Assembly: GCA_963920665.1 (NCBI GenBank)
Contig: OY987272.1
Span: forward strand, 749,001 to 813,000
Direction of reading: 5' to 3'
DNA length: 64,000 nucleotides
Source of the DNA: Straminergon stramineum
Taxonomy: Eukaryota > Streptophyta > Bryopsida > Hypnales > Calliergonaceae
This document shows, in pieces, positions 48,394 through 59,776 of this stretch. A program made the position numbers and the translations under genes. The notes below the pieces were generated by a model, which worked only from the letters and a program-made list of their open reading frames with translations, ran no database searches and had not been told where the DNA came from. Position 1 is the stretch's first letter. Every line of letters begins with the position of its first letter.

Positions 48394-51300
48394 CTTCATG
48401 GACTTTTCCCCGACCCAAGTTGTTATCATTCTTAACCTCTTCCTACGTGGCTGCAACTGAAAAAGCCCCGGAAAAGCCTACTGTAGCCTTCTCATCAAGT
48501 GGTCAGGGTTGTGGGTCAGAAAGTGAATATGGTGTGTACTGGAGTTGTTGTTTGGTGTCCTTTGGGGAGACTGCTTGAATTCCTCTCGTACTTGGGCAGC
48601 AGGGGGAGATTCAATGCGCTACAGGAGTACTGTAGTAACTTAAGCTTACTAGTGTCCATGCCCGTGGCTTGACCCTCCAGCAGTCCCAGCCAGCCATGGC
48701 ATTTTCAAGTCTCGCCTGGCCAGTAACTTACTGACTACCAGGTTGGGTTGCGGGACAGCTTCAGTTGAGTGCCTTTGACTCCATACCCTTTTGCTTTCGG
48801 TTACGGCAGGTTATGACTTATTAGGGTTTGTTTAGAAGCTTAATGCTCATCATGTAGCACTCCTGTGCATGACTGCCTCATTTCATGTCCCCAAAGGCAA
48901 CTCCCATTGATAACATCAAAGGCAGCTGGTATAACTTAACTTGTACCCATTAAGTTACAGTATATTCAACAATTCATGTCCCAGAAGGCAACTCCCATTG
49001 ATATTAAAAAAAGAAAAAAAGAAAAGGCAGCTTATATAACTGAACTTGTACCCACAACCACATATTTAGCAATTCTGCCCTCGTGTTGTACCTGTATATG
49101 GTACAATTGGGCTACAGAAGATATGCCGTCATTACTAAGTTAAGTTATACTGTATGTGGACAAAATTGAGTGCGAGGTTGCTGTTTGTTCTGTGTTCATC
49201 TCTGGAATAAACTCCAGTTTGAAAAAAATTAAATTAAAATTGAGTGCAAGGTAGTAATGGATAACTACCTCTACTAAGTTACTTTACTACACCTGTAAAT
49301 CACTTCATGCAGGATGATTGATTATGGACTGGGTAATAATATAGAAAGCAGAGTCTCTTTAGGAGATATAACATGATATTTTGCGTGGTGCCCATATGGG
49401 CATCTGGCATTGTGCTCTTACACTATTCCTTGGTGCTCCAATACCTCTTTTTTAATACTATCTTAAGTTCATTGAGATTAAACGTGTGGCAATCCATCCA
49501 TGGTCGTCCAAGACAGTACAGTACCACAATTCAAGAGGAATCAATAGTTCGCGTGCCATAAAAAAATGAAAATGATGAAAAAGAGGTTAGCATTTGAAAT
49601 TCCATCCCCAAAACTGGTCCATTTATTTTATTTTATTTTAAAATCAGTTACAGACAATAACCGAAGGAAGTTAAGTTAGCAGCTATGATCAAAATCGGTC
49701 GAAAATAGAAAGAAAGGGACTGATAGATAATCACCAAACACTGCCAGGTGTTGAACCCAGAGCCAAGGCAGAGTGATGATCAACAAATCATCTTGGGGTT
49801 TGAGCTTCGGGTTTTCTTTTGTTCTTTTGTTCTCTGGAAAGAATGACTGACTGATGCAATTTAAGTAAGTTTCAGTTCAGTCAGGTTTCTTAATTTATTT
49901 AGTACGAAGTACTGTTTTGATTTTTTTTTTGGAAACACATAGAGGACGGAGTAAGCTTAACTTATTTTAAAAACTGAATGAAGCAAAAAATTAAAATTAA
50001 AATTGGGGAACTGAACTGGCCGGGTCGTAACTTAAGTCGTAACAGAATTAAACATCACAGATTTTATTTTGAAGTATTTAAATAATATAAGCTCCCACGA
50101 ACTACCAACTACCCACCGAGAAATGATGATGATGATGATGGTCCGTGGTCCGTCCGTCCTTCCAGGGGGGGGGGGACGGGACTCATGTTGTTATTATTTT
50201 CAAATCCTGCTGGCCTTGGTTGGGACAAATTTCCCCTTTTCGCACGAACGAGGGAACGACGTTCCCCCTTGGAGTTCCCCTTGGCGTTCCCGGAAGGGCA
50301 CAAAGGAGTACAGCAGCAGACGTGAAGGCCCCGGCCCATGACTGTGAGAGAGAGAGAAAGAGGGCCTCGGATTCTGCCAGGGAGGGGGGGCGGGCCGCAA
50401 TCGGAGCCGTGTACTGACTCCAGGGAGACATCCCCGCCGTCCATTGTTGGGCCACGATGGAAAAAGTGAACCGACGGACGGAATCGTGGGCCGACTTTTG
50501 CACTCAGTCAGTTGCCTGCTATATTACTGGCTTGCCTGTGGTTTTTTGCAGCCAATCAGGACCTCAGGACCTGCCCTCATTTAATATTAAAATTTTCTTA
50601 TTTTATTTTATTTTTCTGACACAAATGAAAAGGAATTTCATTTGCAGGGATAAAATACATATTAAAGTAATTTACAGTGGGTTACTGACTCCCTTACCCC
50701 TAAAAGGCCCCCCAACTTCAACTTTAAAAGGCTAAAGGCTGTCTGGCAGGCTTCCCAGTTCCTACTCAGCATTTGTCAGCTGATCTGAACATCCTGGGCA
50801 GGACAGGACAGTACTGTAGTGGGTGTACCTTTTGGGGTTCTGGTGGCTTATTTATTTACCTTTTTCTTTCTAATTGATTTCTAGTTGAGTGTGTTGGAAG
50901 GACGCGGCTCTGTAGCAGACCAAAAAAGGAAGTCGTACTACGCCATCGTCAACTAGAAAATCAATAATTTGGCATTCTGCAGGTCCAAGACTCCAAGCAA
51001 AAATCAACAGGACTTCGGTATAGTAAATGACCCATTTCCAAATTCCAACCACTTAAGGAATTGAACATAGTTGCAGGATGAGTTTGGTGAAGGAAAAAAA
51101 TTTCCTCATGCAAGGAAATAGATTTTAGAAGGATTTGAATTTTTAATCATTTTTTTGTTCAAAAATGAAATTACTGCAATTTTTTTTCACAAAGATTCTA
51201 TGAAACCTATTCTTGTTATATAGGTCAACCTATTTCTAATCATAGGCTTGTTACAAAATCAATGAGAGTGATAATTGTGGTTTTCAATGTGCATATTGTG

Positions 51301-52097
51301 ATCATTCTATGCTTTCAATGTACACTTCTTGAACATTTATGTTGCTCCAACTAATACATATCAATTGTGAGCAGAAATGTAAAACACAACTAATTGGAAA
51401 TACACTAGCCTATATTGTGAAAATGGGGTGGTGGTCAAGAATGGGTCACTTACTCTAAGTTAGTAAAGTTATTTGGTTCAAGACTGGGGAGTTGTCAATC
51501 TGCCACCCAACCAATTTTTTATTTATTTTTTGGGTAGTGGTGGGAGGGCCACTTGCCCCCTAAATGGAATGTAAGGAAGGAAGGAAGGAAAAACATGGAT
51601 AGAACCACCTACATGTGTACTTTCATCCATAGAATTATCTACACTAAAGAAGGTAGAAACACCCAAATGTAACAAGAGTCAATGACAAACACCTAACAAA
51701 AAACCTATATCCAAGCACTTGTGGACCCAAAGTAGACAAGTGGGATTCCCAAGTAGACAGGTAGGGTTTTAAGAAGTTGTCACTCTTCCCAAAAGCAACC
51801 AATCACCTACACTTGATCTAGATTTAGAGAGTGTTGCTTTTGGGTGTTTCCGTGCCCATTTTGGTATTAGTCTAGTGTCCAAAGTAAGTGCATCTACAAA
51901 GTACTTTTCAAAAATTCATATAATATTCATTCAAGTTCATAAAAATATGAAACCAATTCTGTTGGTTTCATAAACCATTTCCACACACACACACATCATT
52001 TTTTCTTGTATGCACCCTCCATATCAAGAAATCCAAAATAAGTGTTGCATTTAGGTGCTTCTACCTCAGGGGTATTAAGGAAGGAACTCATACTCAT
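48394..52097. other. mixed-composition DNA without a supported gene
   Basis: GC-rich patches occur around 50130-50560, with a run of GAT/ATG triplets at 50124-50142 and a G-run at 50165-50174. Open frames there are low in complexity and carry no motif. AAGTTAAGTTA-like words recur through 47.7-51.5 kb. A (CA)n tract lies at 51981-51994. Confidence 0.4.
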
Positions 52098-52245
52098 CAA
52101 CCTTGTAAGGATGTTGTGGACTAGAATGGTTTGATGGATGACTTCACTATTGACTATAGAAAAAGACAATGCACCTATTGGTCGAAGAATTAGAGAATTT
52201 TCGTAACTACTCTGGTCATGAGGGGGCATGTCTTTATAGGGTTAA
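52098..52245 (+). mobile_element. short TTAA-type repeat, first of an abutting pair
   Basis: TTTGATGGATGACTTCACTATTGACTAT and the following text match the next copy. It ends CTTTATAGGGTTAA, and that TTAA is shared with the next element. The left end is decayed. Confidence 0.55.
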
Positions 52246-52389
52246 CCCTCAAATGTCGACACGGATGTTTTGTGTCCAATGGATGACTTCACTATTGATT
52301 GTAGAAAAACAAAATGCACCTATTGGCCCAATAATCAAGCAATTTTGTTGACTACCTTGGTCATAGGGGTTGTGTCCTTTTAGAGTTAA
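52242..52389 (+). mobile_element. 148-bp TTAA-flanked repeat
   Basis: It starts TTAACCCTCAAATGTCGACA and ends GTCCTTTTAGAGTTAA, with TTAA at both ends. It is related to 10-135 and to the preceding copy. Its TCGACACGGATGTTTTGTGTCC part resembles the inner end of family P1. Confidence 0.7.
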
Positions 52390-52728
52390 TTGACATTTCA
52401 CACTATATAAATATCTACCTTTATTGTACATCAATAGTTATTGAAGTGTCAAGGGAATGGACGTCATGTTTCAAACATCTATAGTTTTCCACAATAAGTC
52501 CCTTTAATTCTTTGGTCCCCTTAATACCCCTATTTTGTGTAGTAGTAGTAGCTTTGACCCAAAATATTGGAAAATCTAGAATTTTCTTGAGAGGGCTTTA
52601 ACAATTTCATCCATGTTTTCAAAACCTTTTTCTTAGTGTTGAAGGAGATGGTGCTGAAAAACAATTTGGTTGTTGCCACTTACTATCCTAGAAAGAATGG
52701 GTGGAGAATTTGTAAAAACAATCTTTCA

Positions 52729-53247
52729 TTAACCCCTATAGTCCCAAGGCTATTTTGTTGTCAAAATTCTCTCAAAATTGTCACTTTCGATGCAAACAAC
52801 AAAACATTTAAGCATCTTGGGGGGTATCCTACCATAGGATCTTGCACTAAAATGTTGAACAAGAATGTATTGAAGATATTGCATAAACTTCAACCATATC
52901 AATCACAAGATAGAAGCATTTCAAGTGAAGAAAACAAGTTTCGCGGGCATAACTTGCACATCACTTATCCCAAGGGAATGAATCGAATCTTTCCACATAG
53001 ATGAAAATATAATCTAAAATTTCAAATTATTCAATGGATTTTCTTTGTTGCCAATCTTCACCTAATTTGGACCTAATGTTGCATAATTTTTCCTCCCAAG
53101 CACCAATTGAAATCAAAATTACATTTCTAAAAGCTAATCAGTCTTCTTATCTCAAAAAAAAAATGTTTTGCTTAAAATTGAGACCATAGGTAATTGCCCA
53201 AACCTTCAAAAGTCCCATGAGGGAATTCTTGGGACTTTAGAGATTAA
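52729..53247 (+). mobile_element. TTAA-flanked element with P2-type ends, 519 bp
   Basis: It starts TTAACCCCTATAGTCCCAAG and ends CTTGGGACTTTAGAGATTAA. The inner text near the left end (TCTCTCAAAATTGTCACTTTCGATGCA) is related to the P2 copies at 7928 and 26623. Non-coding. Confidence 0.7.
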
Positions 53248-54775
53248 ACATAGATCCACATTTTCAAGAGGGTTGCACTTGTACACCTCAAATCATTTAT
53301 TGGTCATTATTTCTTAAATACCCAAAAGAAGATGCATATGAAACATTTATATCCATATTTTGGGGAGTGTTAATGAATTAGTTATGAATTATTGAAGTGA
53401 AAATATTTTAAAAATTTCTTGGAAAGGAGATTTGAATTTCATATGTATTATTACATAAATTTATATGATATCAAAGAGGAAAGCTAATTTTGTGCAAGGA
53501 TGTCCATTGCAATCTTGACTTCCCATAGTGTTGAGGGCTCTTGGAAATGAGCCTCAAATACACTAGATCTTGGAGGAAAAATCACTTTGGAAATTCATTT
53601 AAAAAAATTGTAGAATAGATTTTGAAAAAACGTAAATTGATTGAGGTTGTGCATGCTAGGCCCTATAACCTCATATTTTTTTAGTGTCCAACTTTTTAGA
53701 GTTGACATGCGAAAAAAGAATTGAAAATTTTTCATAGTTTTAACACCCTCATGATCAAAAATTATAATCTTTCAATTTGTAAGTGATGTTGTCATGTTTT
53801 CTTTTCCTATGTGATCTCTAATATGTCTAGTTTGAACTGGTACAGTTACAATTCAAAAGAAATTGGTACGACTTATGAAAATGTTGACTTTTTATTCAAT
53901 TTATAACAAATTTCAAGAAGCTCCAAATAGGCCTTGGGCATTTAGGGATTAAGTGCATTGTAGAAACTCATGAAAACTCATTCAAAAAAGATATGCTTAA
54001 AAAAATAGACTACAAATCTCATCAAAAATTCCTCAAAAGATTCCACCCATTTTTGCCTCATAGGGAGTGGATATGGTAAATGAAGGGATGGATTGACAAA
54101 TCACTACCAAATATTTAATATTTTTGAGAATATAAAGTTTGAAAAATACTCAATATAGAAATATCCTTAAAAAAATATCATACAAAAAGATTTGGAAAAA
54201 TAATCTACCAAAAATATTGGTGTCTACTTTTAGAAAATTTTCCAACCAAACATGCCCTCCAAATACAAAATATTAGTTCGATGGAATAACATGTATCTTG
54301 TTGACAAATTGTATATGTGCAACTCAAATCTTCAATCAAATTAAACAATGAAAATACACAATATGAAATAGAGACAAAGAGCTTGGAATATGAAAACAAA
54401 TGGGAAGTCATAATTTCACCTTTTCTCATCACTTTCACCTCATAAGTATAATTGTATTTGAAAATTTCATAAAACAAATTATATCTTCCTAGAATAATTG
54501 CACTTATGTCACCTCCAACCTTCAATCTTATCAAGTATTAGGGCATCTCTATCATTATCCTATTACTATTATCTAACATGACCCAACCTAGAAAGTACTA
54601 TGTTTTGTCAAAAATGTAGCTAGGGGCATCATCTTTATGTGCACAACTATTTCTTCCTCAAGCTGGAATTGCATGGATCATCTTTTTTTTGTCATTATGT
54701 TTCATTGTCTAAAGTTATATTCAGGATTAAATTTTTGGTGAGCAATGGCCCCAAAGAACCAAACAATGATCAAAA
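53248..54775. other. AT-rich intergenic DNA, no gene seen
   Basis: No supported gene. GAATTAGTTATGAATTATTGAAGTG at 53382 is the inner motif of families M and N, so a decayed copy may be present. A solo P2-like right end (GGGCATTTAGGGATTAA) lies near 53950. Confidence 0.4.
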
Positions 54776-55772
54776 CACTAGAAGAAAATCAGGAGTTCTG
54801 CGACTACAATTAGCAACTAGTTTTGTAGTTGCACCGGACATTTGCAATTGGGTGACAATTTGGAGCTCGTAGTTGCAGTGGACAAGTTGCACCAGTTGCA
54901 ATGTAGTTGCAAAAGTTGACAAGAGTGGGTTTTTTTGGACAGCCTACGTGGAACTTCATCGATGAACTCTTCTGACGTGGAAAGTACTTTTGTGCAACTC
55001 GTTTGCAACTAGTTTGCGACTTATTTGCAATTCATTTGCAACTAGTTTGCGACTCATTTACAACTTGTTTGCAACTCATTTGCAACTTGTTTGTAACTCA
55101 TTTGCAACTTGTTTGCAACTTCACATTTAGCTTTTTTTAGATGACCAAATTCAAATATTGATATTGAATAGATTTCACCAGTTTATGAAACTTTAAATTT
55201 CATAAGTTTTAAAATTTCTTATACTTTAAACATTTGTAGATATCTACAAGTTGTAGAAATCTACAAAGTCTATTATCAAACTTCATTACGTAAACATGAT
55301 ATAACTTACAATTCTTATGTGTTCAATCTAATGGTACTCTTGACAATTGATATGGGACAATTAATATAAAACTTGATTCTATTTATTTTTTAGTCTTATT
55401 TTAGTTGCATTCTAGTTGTTCTCTAGTTGCATTTTAGTTGCAGTCAAGTCAAATTCAGATTATATGCAACTGTAGTTTGACACACTAAACTTTATAGAAC
55501 GTAAAGTTATCCACGTCAACAATTGTGATGAATACTGGATGTAGAATAAATCACAGTAATTCTGTTGTTACATTCTTGTAACCCAAAACTTCAATTTACG
55601 ACTACTTTGCAACTACATGCAACTTGAAACTTCAATCTACAACTACTTTGCAACTACAGTAATGTATATATCAAATTTGGTGCAAATATAGAGGGTTGTA
55701 GTTGTAGGGCAGTTGCATAGGACATATAGTTGCATTTCAGTTGGTTGTGGCGGACACGATTTTCTTCTAGTG
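54776..55772. mobile_element. 997-bp non-autonomous CACTA element, AAA target duplication
   Basis: Ends CACTAGAAGAAAATC and GATTTTCTTCTAGTG are perfect inverse copies, flanked by AAA on each side. Subterminal regions on both sides carry many GTAGTTGCA / TGCAACTAC words, as expected for CACTA subterminal transposase-binding repeats. A central array of 11-bp units lies at 54993-55121. No transposase is encoded. Confidence 0.85.
54993..55121 (+). repeat. 11-bp tandem array, about 12 units (TTTGCAACTNR)
   Basis: Consecutive units follow TTTGCAACT then two variable bases, for example GTTTGCAACTA and ATTTGCAACTT, with steady 11-bp spacing. The core is the inverse of the GTTGCAA words in the same element. 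Confidence 0.85.
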
Positions 55773-56115
55773 AAAGTTTTTTGAAATCTAGTAGAATTTT
55801 GAATCCATCTAGGTCGGGTCATAAAATGAGACATGAATGGATAGTTAGTGCACTATGTGGAAGTTGATTGCAAAATGATTCTTTGGAAAACGGTTGGTGT
55901 ATCCTTTTTACCAAAAACAATGGAGATGATTTTTAGAGGTGCTTAGAAAGAGAATTAAAGGTTGGAAGTTGATAAATGAATAAATTGTTAAGGGATTTGT
56001 ACCCATTTTTGTCCACCCTGCTCTTTCTTTGTAATGTAGGGTTGTCTCAAAGTGTTTTCCAATATGACCTAAACCATCTACCTAGGATGTCTTCAATTTT
56101 ACACATGCTGCAATA

Positions 56116-57284
56116 CACTAGAAGAAAAATGTGTCCAACACAACCGACTACTATGCAACTAGTGTCCTATACAACTATCTTGCGACTATAATCCTCTCTA
56201 TTAGCACCAAATCTAATGTAATTGTTTTATGTCGTTGTTTTATAGTTTTGATACATTGTTTTAGTTGCAAAGTAGTCAATCTATAGTTGCAAAAAACAAC
56301 TAGGAAAAGATTGCAACTGTAAGATGACCATAGTTGTTTCCTAGTCTCTTTCTAATTGTTTCCTAGTTGCTTTCTAGTCGTACACTAGTTGTTTCCTACA
56401 ATACAAGAAAATTTAGCTTTTTCGTTGATTTGGTTGCATAGATTTGATTCACTTTTCTATTGATTTGGAGAGTAATTTCTTGATTTGGATAGAAATCAAT
56501 AGAAAAGTGAACCAAATGAATGCAACCAAATCAACAAAAAAATTGAATTTTCTAGTAGTGAAGCTAGTCGTTTCCTAGTTGCTATTAAGTTGTACACTAG
56601 TTGTTTCTTAGTTGTTTTCTAGTTGTTTACAAAGTTCATTGCCATTTGTCATATATCAATGGTCCCATATCAATTGTAAAGAGTACCATTAGGTTAGACA
56701 TACAAAACTTGTAAGTTGCTGTAGTCTTCCACAATGAATTTTGTTGATAGAATTCTAAGATTTCTACAATCTATAGAAGTCAAAAAACATTTGAAATCCT
56801 AAAAATTTTAAAATCTATGAAATTGTATGGTATCCTAAACCAATGATATCTATTAAATACCAATATTTGAATTTTTGAAATCTAGGAAGAGGGTAGATCT
56901 AAATCTTGAAAAAGGTAGTTCTTAAATTCAAAAATCTAAAAAAAAAGGTAGATCTGAATCTAGAAAAAGGTAGATTTGAAATTTTGAAATCTAGAAAAAG
57001 ATAGTTCTTAAATTCAAAAATCTAGAAAGAAGGTAGATCTGAAATTCTGAAATCTACAAATCATTGGAATTAATATTTGAAAATCTACAAATCTACAAGT
57101 CGCAAACAAGTCGCATACAAGGCATGACTTCTGCAATTGTTGCACCTTATTCTTAGATTTTAGGGTGTCATTGCAACTACAAGTCTCCAGATTATGACTA
57201 GTTACAAACCAATTGCAAGTGTCCTATACTATTGAAAAACCAGTTGCACAGTGTAGTCACAAAACCCTTCATTTTCTTCTAGTG
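56116..57284. mobile_element. 1169-bp non-autonomous CACTA element, ATA target duplication
   Basis: Ends CACTAGAAGAAAAATG and CATTTTCTTCTAGTG are flanked by ATA on both sides. It also carries runs of 11-bp units (CTAGTTGTTTC, CTAGTTGCTTT) near 56330-56400 and 56565-56630. It is interrupted by a smaller hairpin element at 56399-56560. Non-coding. Confidence 0.85.
56399..56560. mobile_element. 162-bp hairpin MITE nested in the CACTA element
   Basis: The left arm CAATACAAGAAAATTTAGC and the right arm (inverse of AATTTTCTAGTAGTG) extend into about 65 bp of inverted similarity (TTGATTTGGTTGCAT, TTCACTTTTCTATTGATTT). The ends belong to the CACTACAAGAAAA class. It splits the 11-bp repeat run of the host. 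A clean 3-bp duplication is not visible. Confidence 0.65.
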
Positions 57285-57563
57285 ATATGACTCCAAAGTA
57301 ATAGAGCCTTTAGTGAATGGTTTTGTGTCTTTAGTGAATGATTTCAATTGTGAAGGTGCTTCAAATTGAGAAATTTACAAAAAATATATAAATATTCCAA
57401 TATTTTATTACATTCAATAAAAAAATTATGATTTTTATTTGCTACAATTTTAAAATAACACCTCCTAGTAATTTTGACTATATATGCACATGATCAACTT
57501 AACCCTTACATGATGGACTAGTGATCATGGAAATCATCCCTTTTGGAATTGTGTGACATCATC

Positions 57564-58086
57564 TAAGGCAAAAGGCTTGAAATCCTCACAAGTTCAAAAA
57601 TTGCCGACCTCCTCAAATGTACATTGTTTGTACAAGGATTTTTTTCATCTTTATAGAAATGTACATTTGAGGAGGTGGGCGATTTTAGAGCCCTATGCCA
57701 TTTTGACTTCAAAAATTCATAACAAATTCCACTAAGTTCCAAAAATTATGAAACGACTTGGATTAGATGTCAATTCCACTTGTCTTTCAAGGAAAATTAC
57801 ATTGGAAAATATTTCAATAAGTTTCACCTCCCCCAAATTCAGCATCAGCTTTTAGATGGGTGCTTTAAGGTAAGAGCACTCAATGACGTCCGATTCTATA
57901 GAGCATAATCATTTTAGGTTGTAAATGTAGGTAGACAGTAGAGAGCTTATTTTTTTGACCTAAAATGATAAGCTATCTACAGTCCAACTACATTTATGTT
58001 CTAGAATGAATTCCTAACCTACTAAGGGACACCATTGGGTACATGGCCGCCATTGGGTGCTCTTCCCTTATGGACTTCCTACCTTA
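57564..58086 (-). mobile_element. MITE family M nested in P1
   Basis: The outer sequence TAAGGCAAAAGGCTTGAAATCC matches the inverse of the 28298 end, and the other end is GGACTTCCTACCTTA. The host empty site (CATCATCTACTTTAAAA) becomes CATCATCTA...TACTTTAAAA, so the target duplication is exactly TA. It is interrupted by the Tourist-like element at 57868-58067. Confidence 0.85.
57868..58067. mobile_element. Tourist-like MITE nested in M, TTA duplication
   Basis: The left end AGGTAAGAGCACTCAATG and right end CATTGGGTGCTCTTCCC are inverted repeats. TTA flanks both sides (57865-57867 and 58068-58070). The empty site is given by the 27962 M copy (inverse of CCATAAAGTGCCC). TTA and GGTAAGAGCA ends fit PIF/Harbinger Tourist MITEs. 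200 bp, the youngest layer. Confidence 0.8.
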
Positions 58087-58797
58087 CTTTAAAAGAACTA
58101 GAAATACTCATTGGGAGTCAAACTATTGTAGAAGATCTCCCCTTTCCACCCCTAATTCCGAGGATGAATGAATAGTTGCACTTCTATCCTAAACAAGAGA
58201 ATTTCTTGTCATTCATCAGACAAAAAAACGCCTGCCACATCATTTATGGGTTAAATAAGTGGGCAGTTCTAGGTCTTTTGCCCTTTGTGTTCCACTGAAA
58301 ATATCCTGCATTGCCCATTTACGTTACTAGCATTGCACTCATTCAACAGTTCTCCAAGCCAGGCAGTACCTAAGCATAATCGTGTGGCTATGAGTGGCTC
58401 CCCAATTCCCTCCTGCAGCAGGTATAATTTTAAGTTAACTTAGATTCCCCCAGTGAGCTCTCTCTCACTATAGATGGTTCTCTCCGTCATGCCCTCTATT
58501 AATTTCTCTCCCTTTTCAATTATAAGTTAAGTTAATATTCCAAGCTCAGCACAAAATCTCCACACAATATCCCCAAATCCACTCGTCTATTTCTGGCTTG
58601 AACATGAACAATGACATGTGATAAACATAAACTCTTGGGTGCAGGGGTTGCCATGCAACAGCCAATGGAAATCACTTCCCAAACCAAGGGCTGACCAGAC
58701 TTCATCTAAGTTAAGTACGTTTACTTGAACTGGCTTTGCATCCAATTGGCAATAGTAAGTAATAAAGCCCACTGGAAGCTTAATATAATAAAGTGAT

Positions 58798-58860
58798 TAG
58801 GCCCTGTATTATTACTGTATTAGGCCCTGTATTATGACTGTATTAGGCCCTGTATTACTG
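58798..58860 (+). repeat. 25-bp tandem repeat, about 2.5 copies
   Basis: TTAGGCCCTGTATTATnACTG repeats with small changes and ends in a partial unit. No gene lies nearby. Confidence 0.8.
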
Positions 58861-58933
58861 AACTTAGTTATTCGCTGTCCCACAAGGTTTTAATAAAAGA
58901 AGAAAAAAAAGGCCCTCCTCATACAAATATAAG

Positions 58934-59000
58934 TTAACCCTTAAAGGACGGACTGGTTACCTTGGAAATCCTCCCTTTTGGAACCATGTGACATCATCTG
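58934..59000 (+). mobile_element. 5' fragment of TTAA MITE family P1
   Basis: TTAACCCTTAAAGGACGGAC through TGACATCATCTG matches the first 65 bp of the 40792 copy, then similarity stops abruptly. It breaks near the position where the 57499 copy took its insertion. Confidence 0.75.
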
Positions 59001-59639
59001 CCCTGGGTCCGTTCGTTCATCCAATGGGGTTGTTTTGGGACCCATTTTGGCCGTTCTTGGCTAGACATCCTTGCAAGTATGATGGGGGCACCCCGGGAAC
59101 ATTGGAACCGGGGGCTTGCTCACGTTCCCCTCACCCAATGAGAAGAATCAAGCATGACAGAAATCATGCGGAGTCATGGGAACCAATGGGGTCATGGGAC
59201 CATGGAATGGGACGACTTGACTCACTGTAACTTAACTTAGAGATTTCATCCTTGTAGCTGGTTCAGAGCATCCTCACAGCAACTCAGTGAGTGCCGCAGA
59301 CCCGGTGACTGGCCGTGGCTGGCCACAAACATTGCCCCACGGCAGACACGCTGAGGGCTCAAAATTGACCAGCCATGGCCAAATTTGATGAGCACTGTGA
59401 AATGTAGTGTCTTCGTGATGGCTCAGTACAAAGGTTGACTGCATTTTCCGCCCCGATTTCGAGGTACTCACACCCAGGTGACCATGAAATGAACTAAGCT
59501 CCAATTCTTTTCTGTTTTTCTGAAGCATTTGCTCACACACATTGCTTCGCGAGTAAACTTCTCCTATATTTACCTCCTACTATGAAAAAAACGTAGTTTC
59601 TAATAAAGTCAATTTCCGGATGGGTGATGAAATTCACTA
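59001..59639. other. GC-rich patch, no gene supported
   Basis: Open frames occur on both strands (58988-59230 plus and 59274-59540 minus) but show no known motif. Confidence 0.35.
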
Positions 59640-59776
59640 TATACACATGGGGTGGAAGGAGGTCCTCCAACCCGTGTGGGATATGTAAGAGCATGAAGTA
59701 GTGGGAGCTTTCACTAGTTCATATTTTCACTGTATCCCACATTGATTGGAGGACCTCCTACCACCCCATGTGTATA
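59640..59776. repeat. 137-bp near-perfect hairpin
   Basis: The left arm TATACACATGGGGTGGAAGG and the right arm (inverse TATACACATGGGGTGGTAGG) continue through GAGGTCCTCCAA and TGTGGGATA, about 44 bp with few mismatches. It may be a foldback transposon. No target duplication was found. Confidence 0.65.

Larger units (their letters stand above)
57499..58254 (+). mobile_element. TTAA MITE family P1 host, split by a nested element
   Basis: It starts TTAACCCTTACATGATGG and ends CATTTATGGGTTAA. The left 65 bp and right 168 bp match the uninterrupted copy at 40792. Between them lies a family M element (57564-58086). This is the oldest layer of a three-level nest. Confidence 0.85.

Noticed and set aside
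50069..50503. Several overlapping open frames in the GC-rich patch near 50.2 kb
   Set aside because: Frames are open on both strands because of base composition. None shows a motif.
54993..55121. CRISPR-like repeat array
   Set aside because: The 11-bp units are directly adjacent with no spacers, inside a plant CACTA element.
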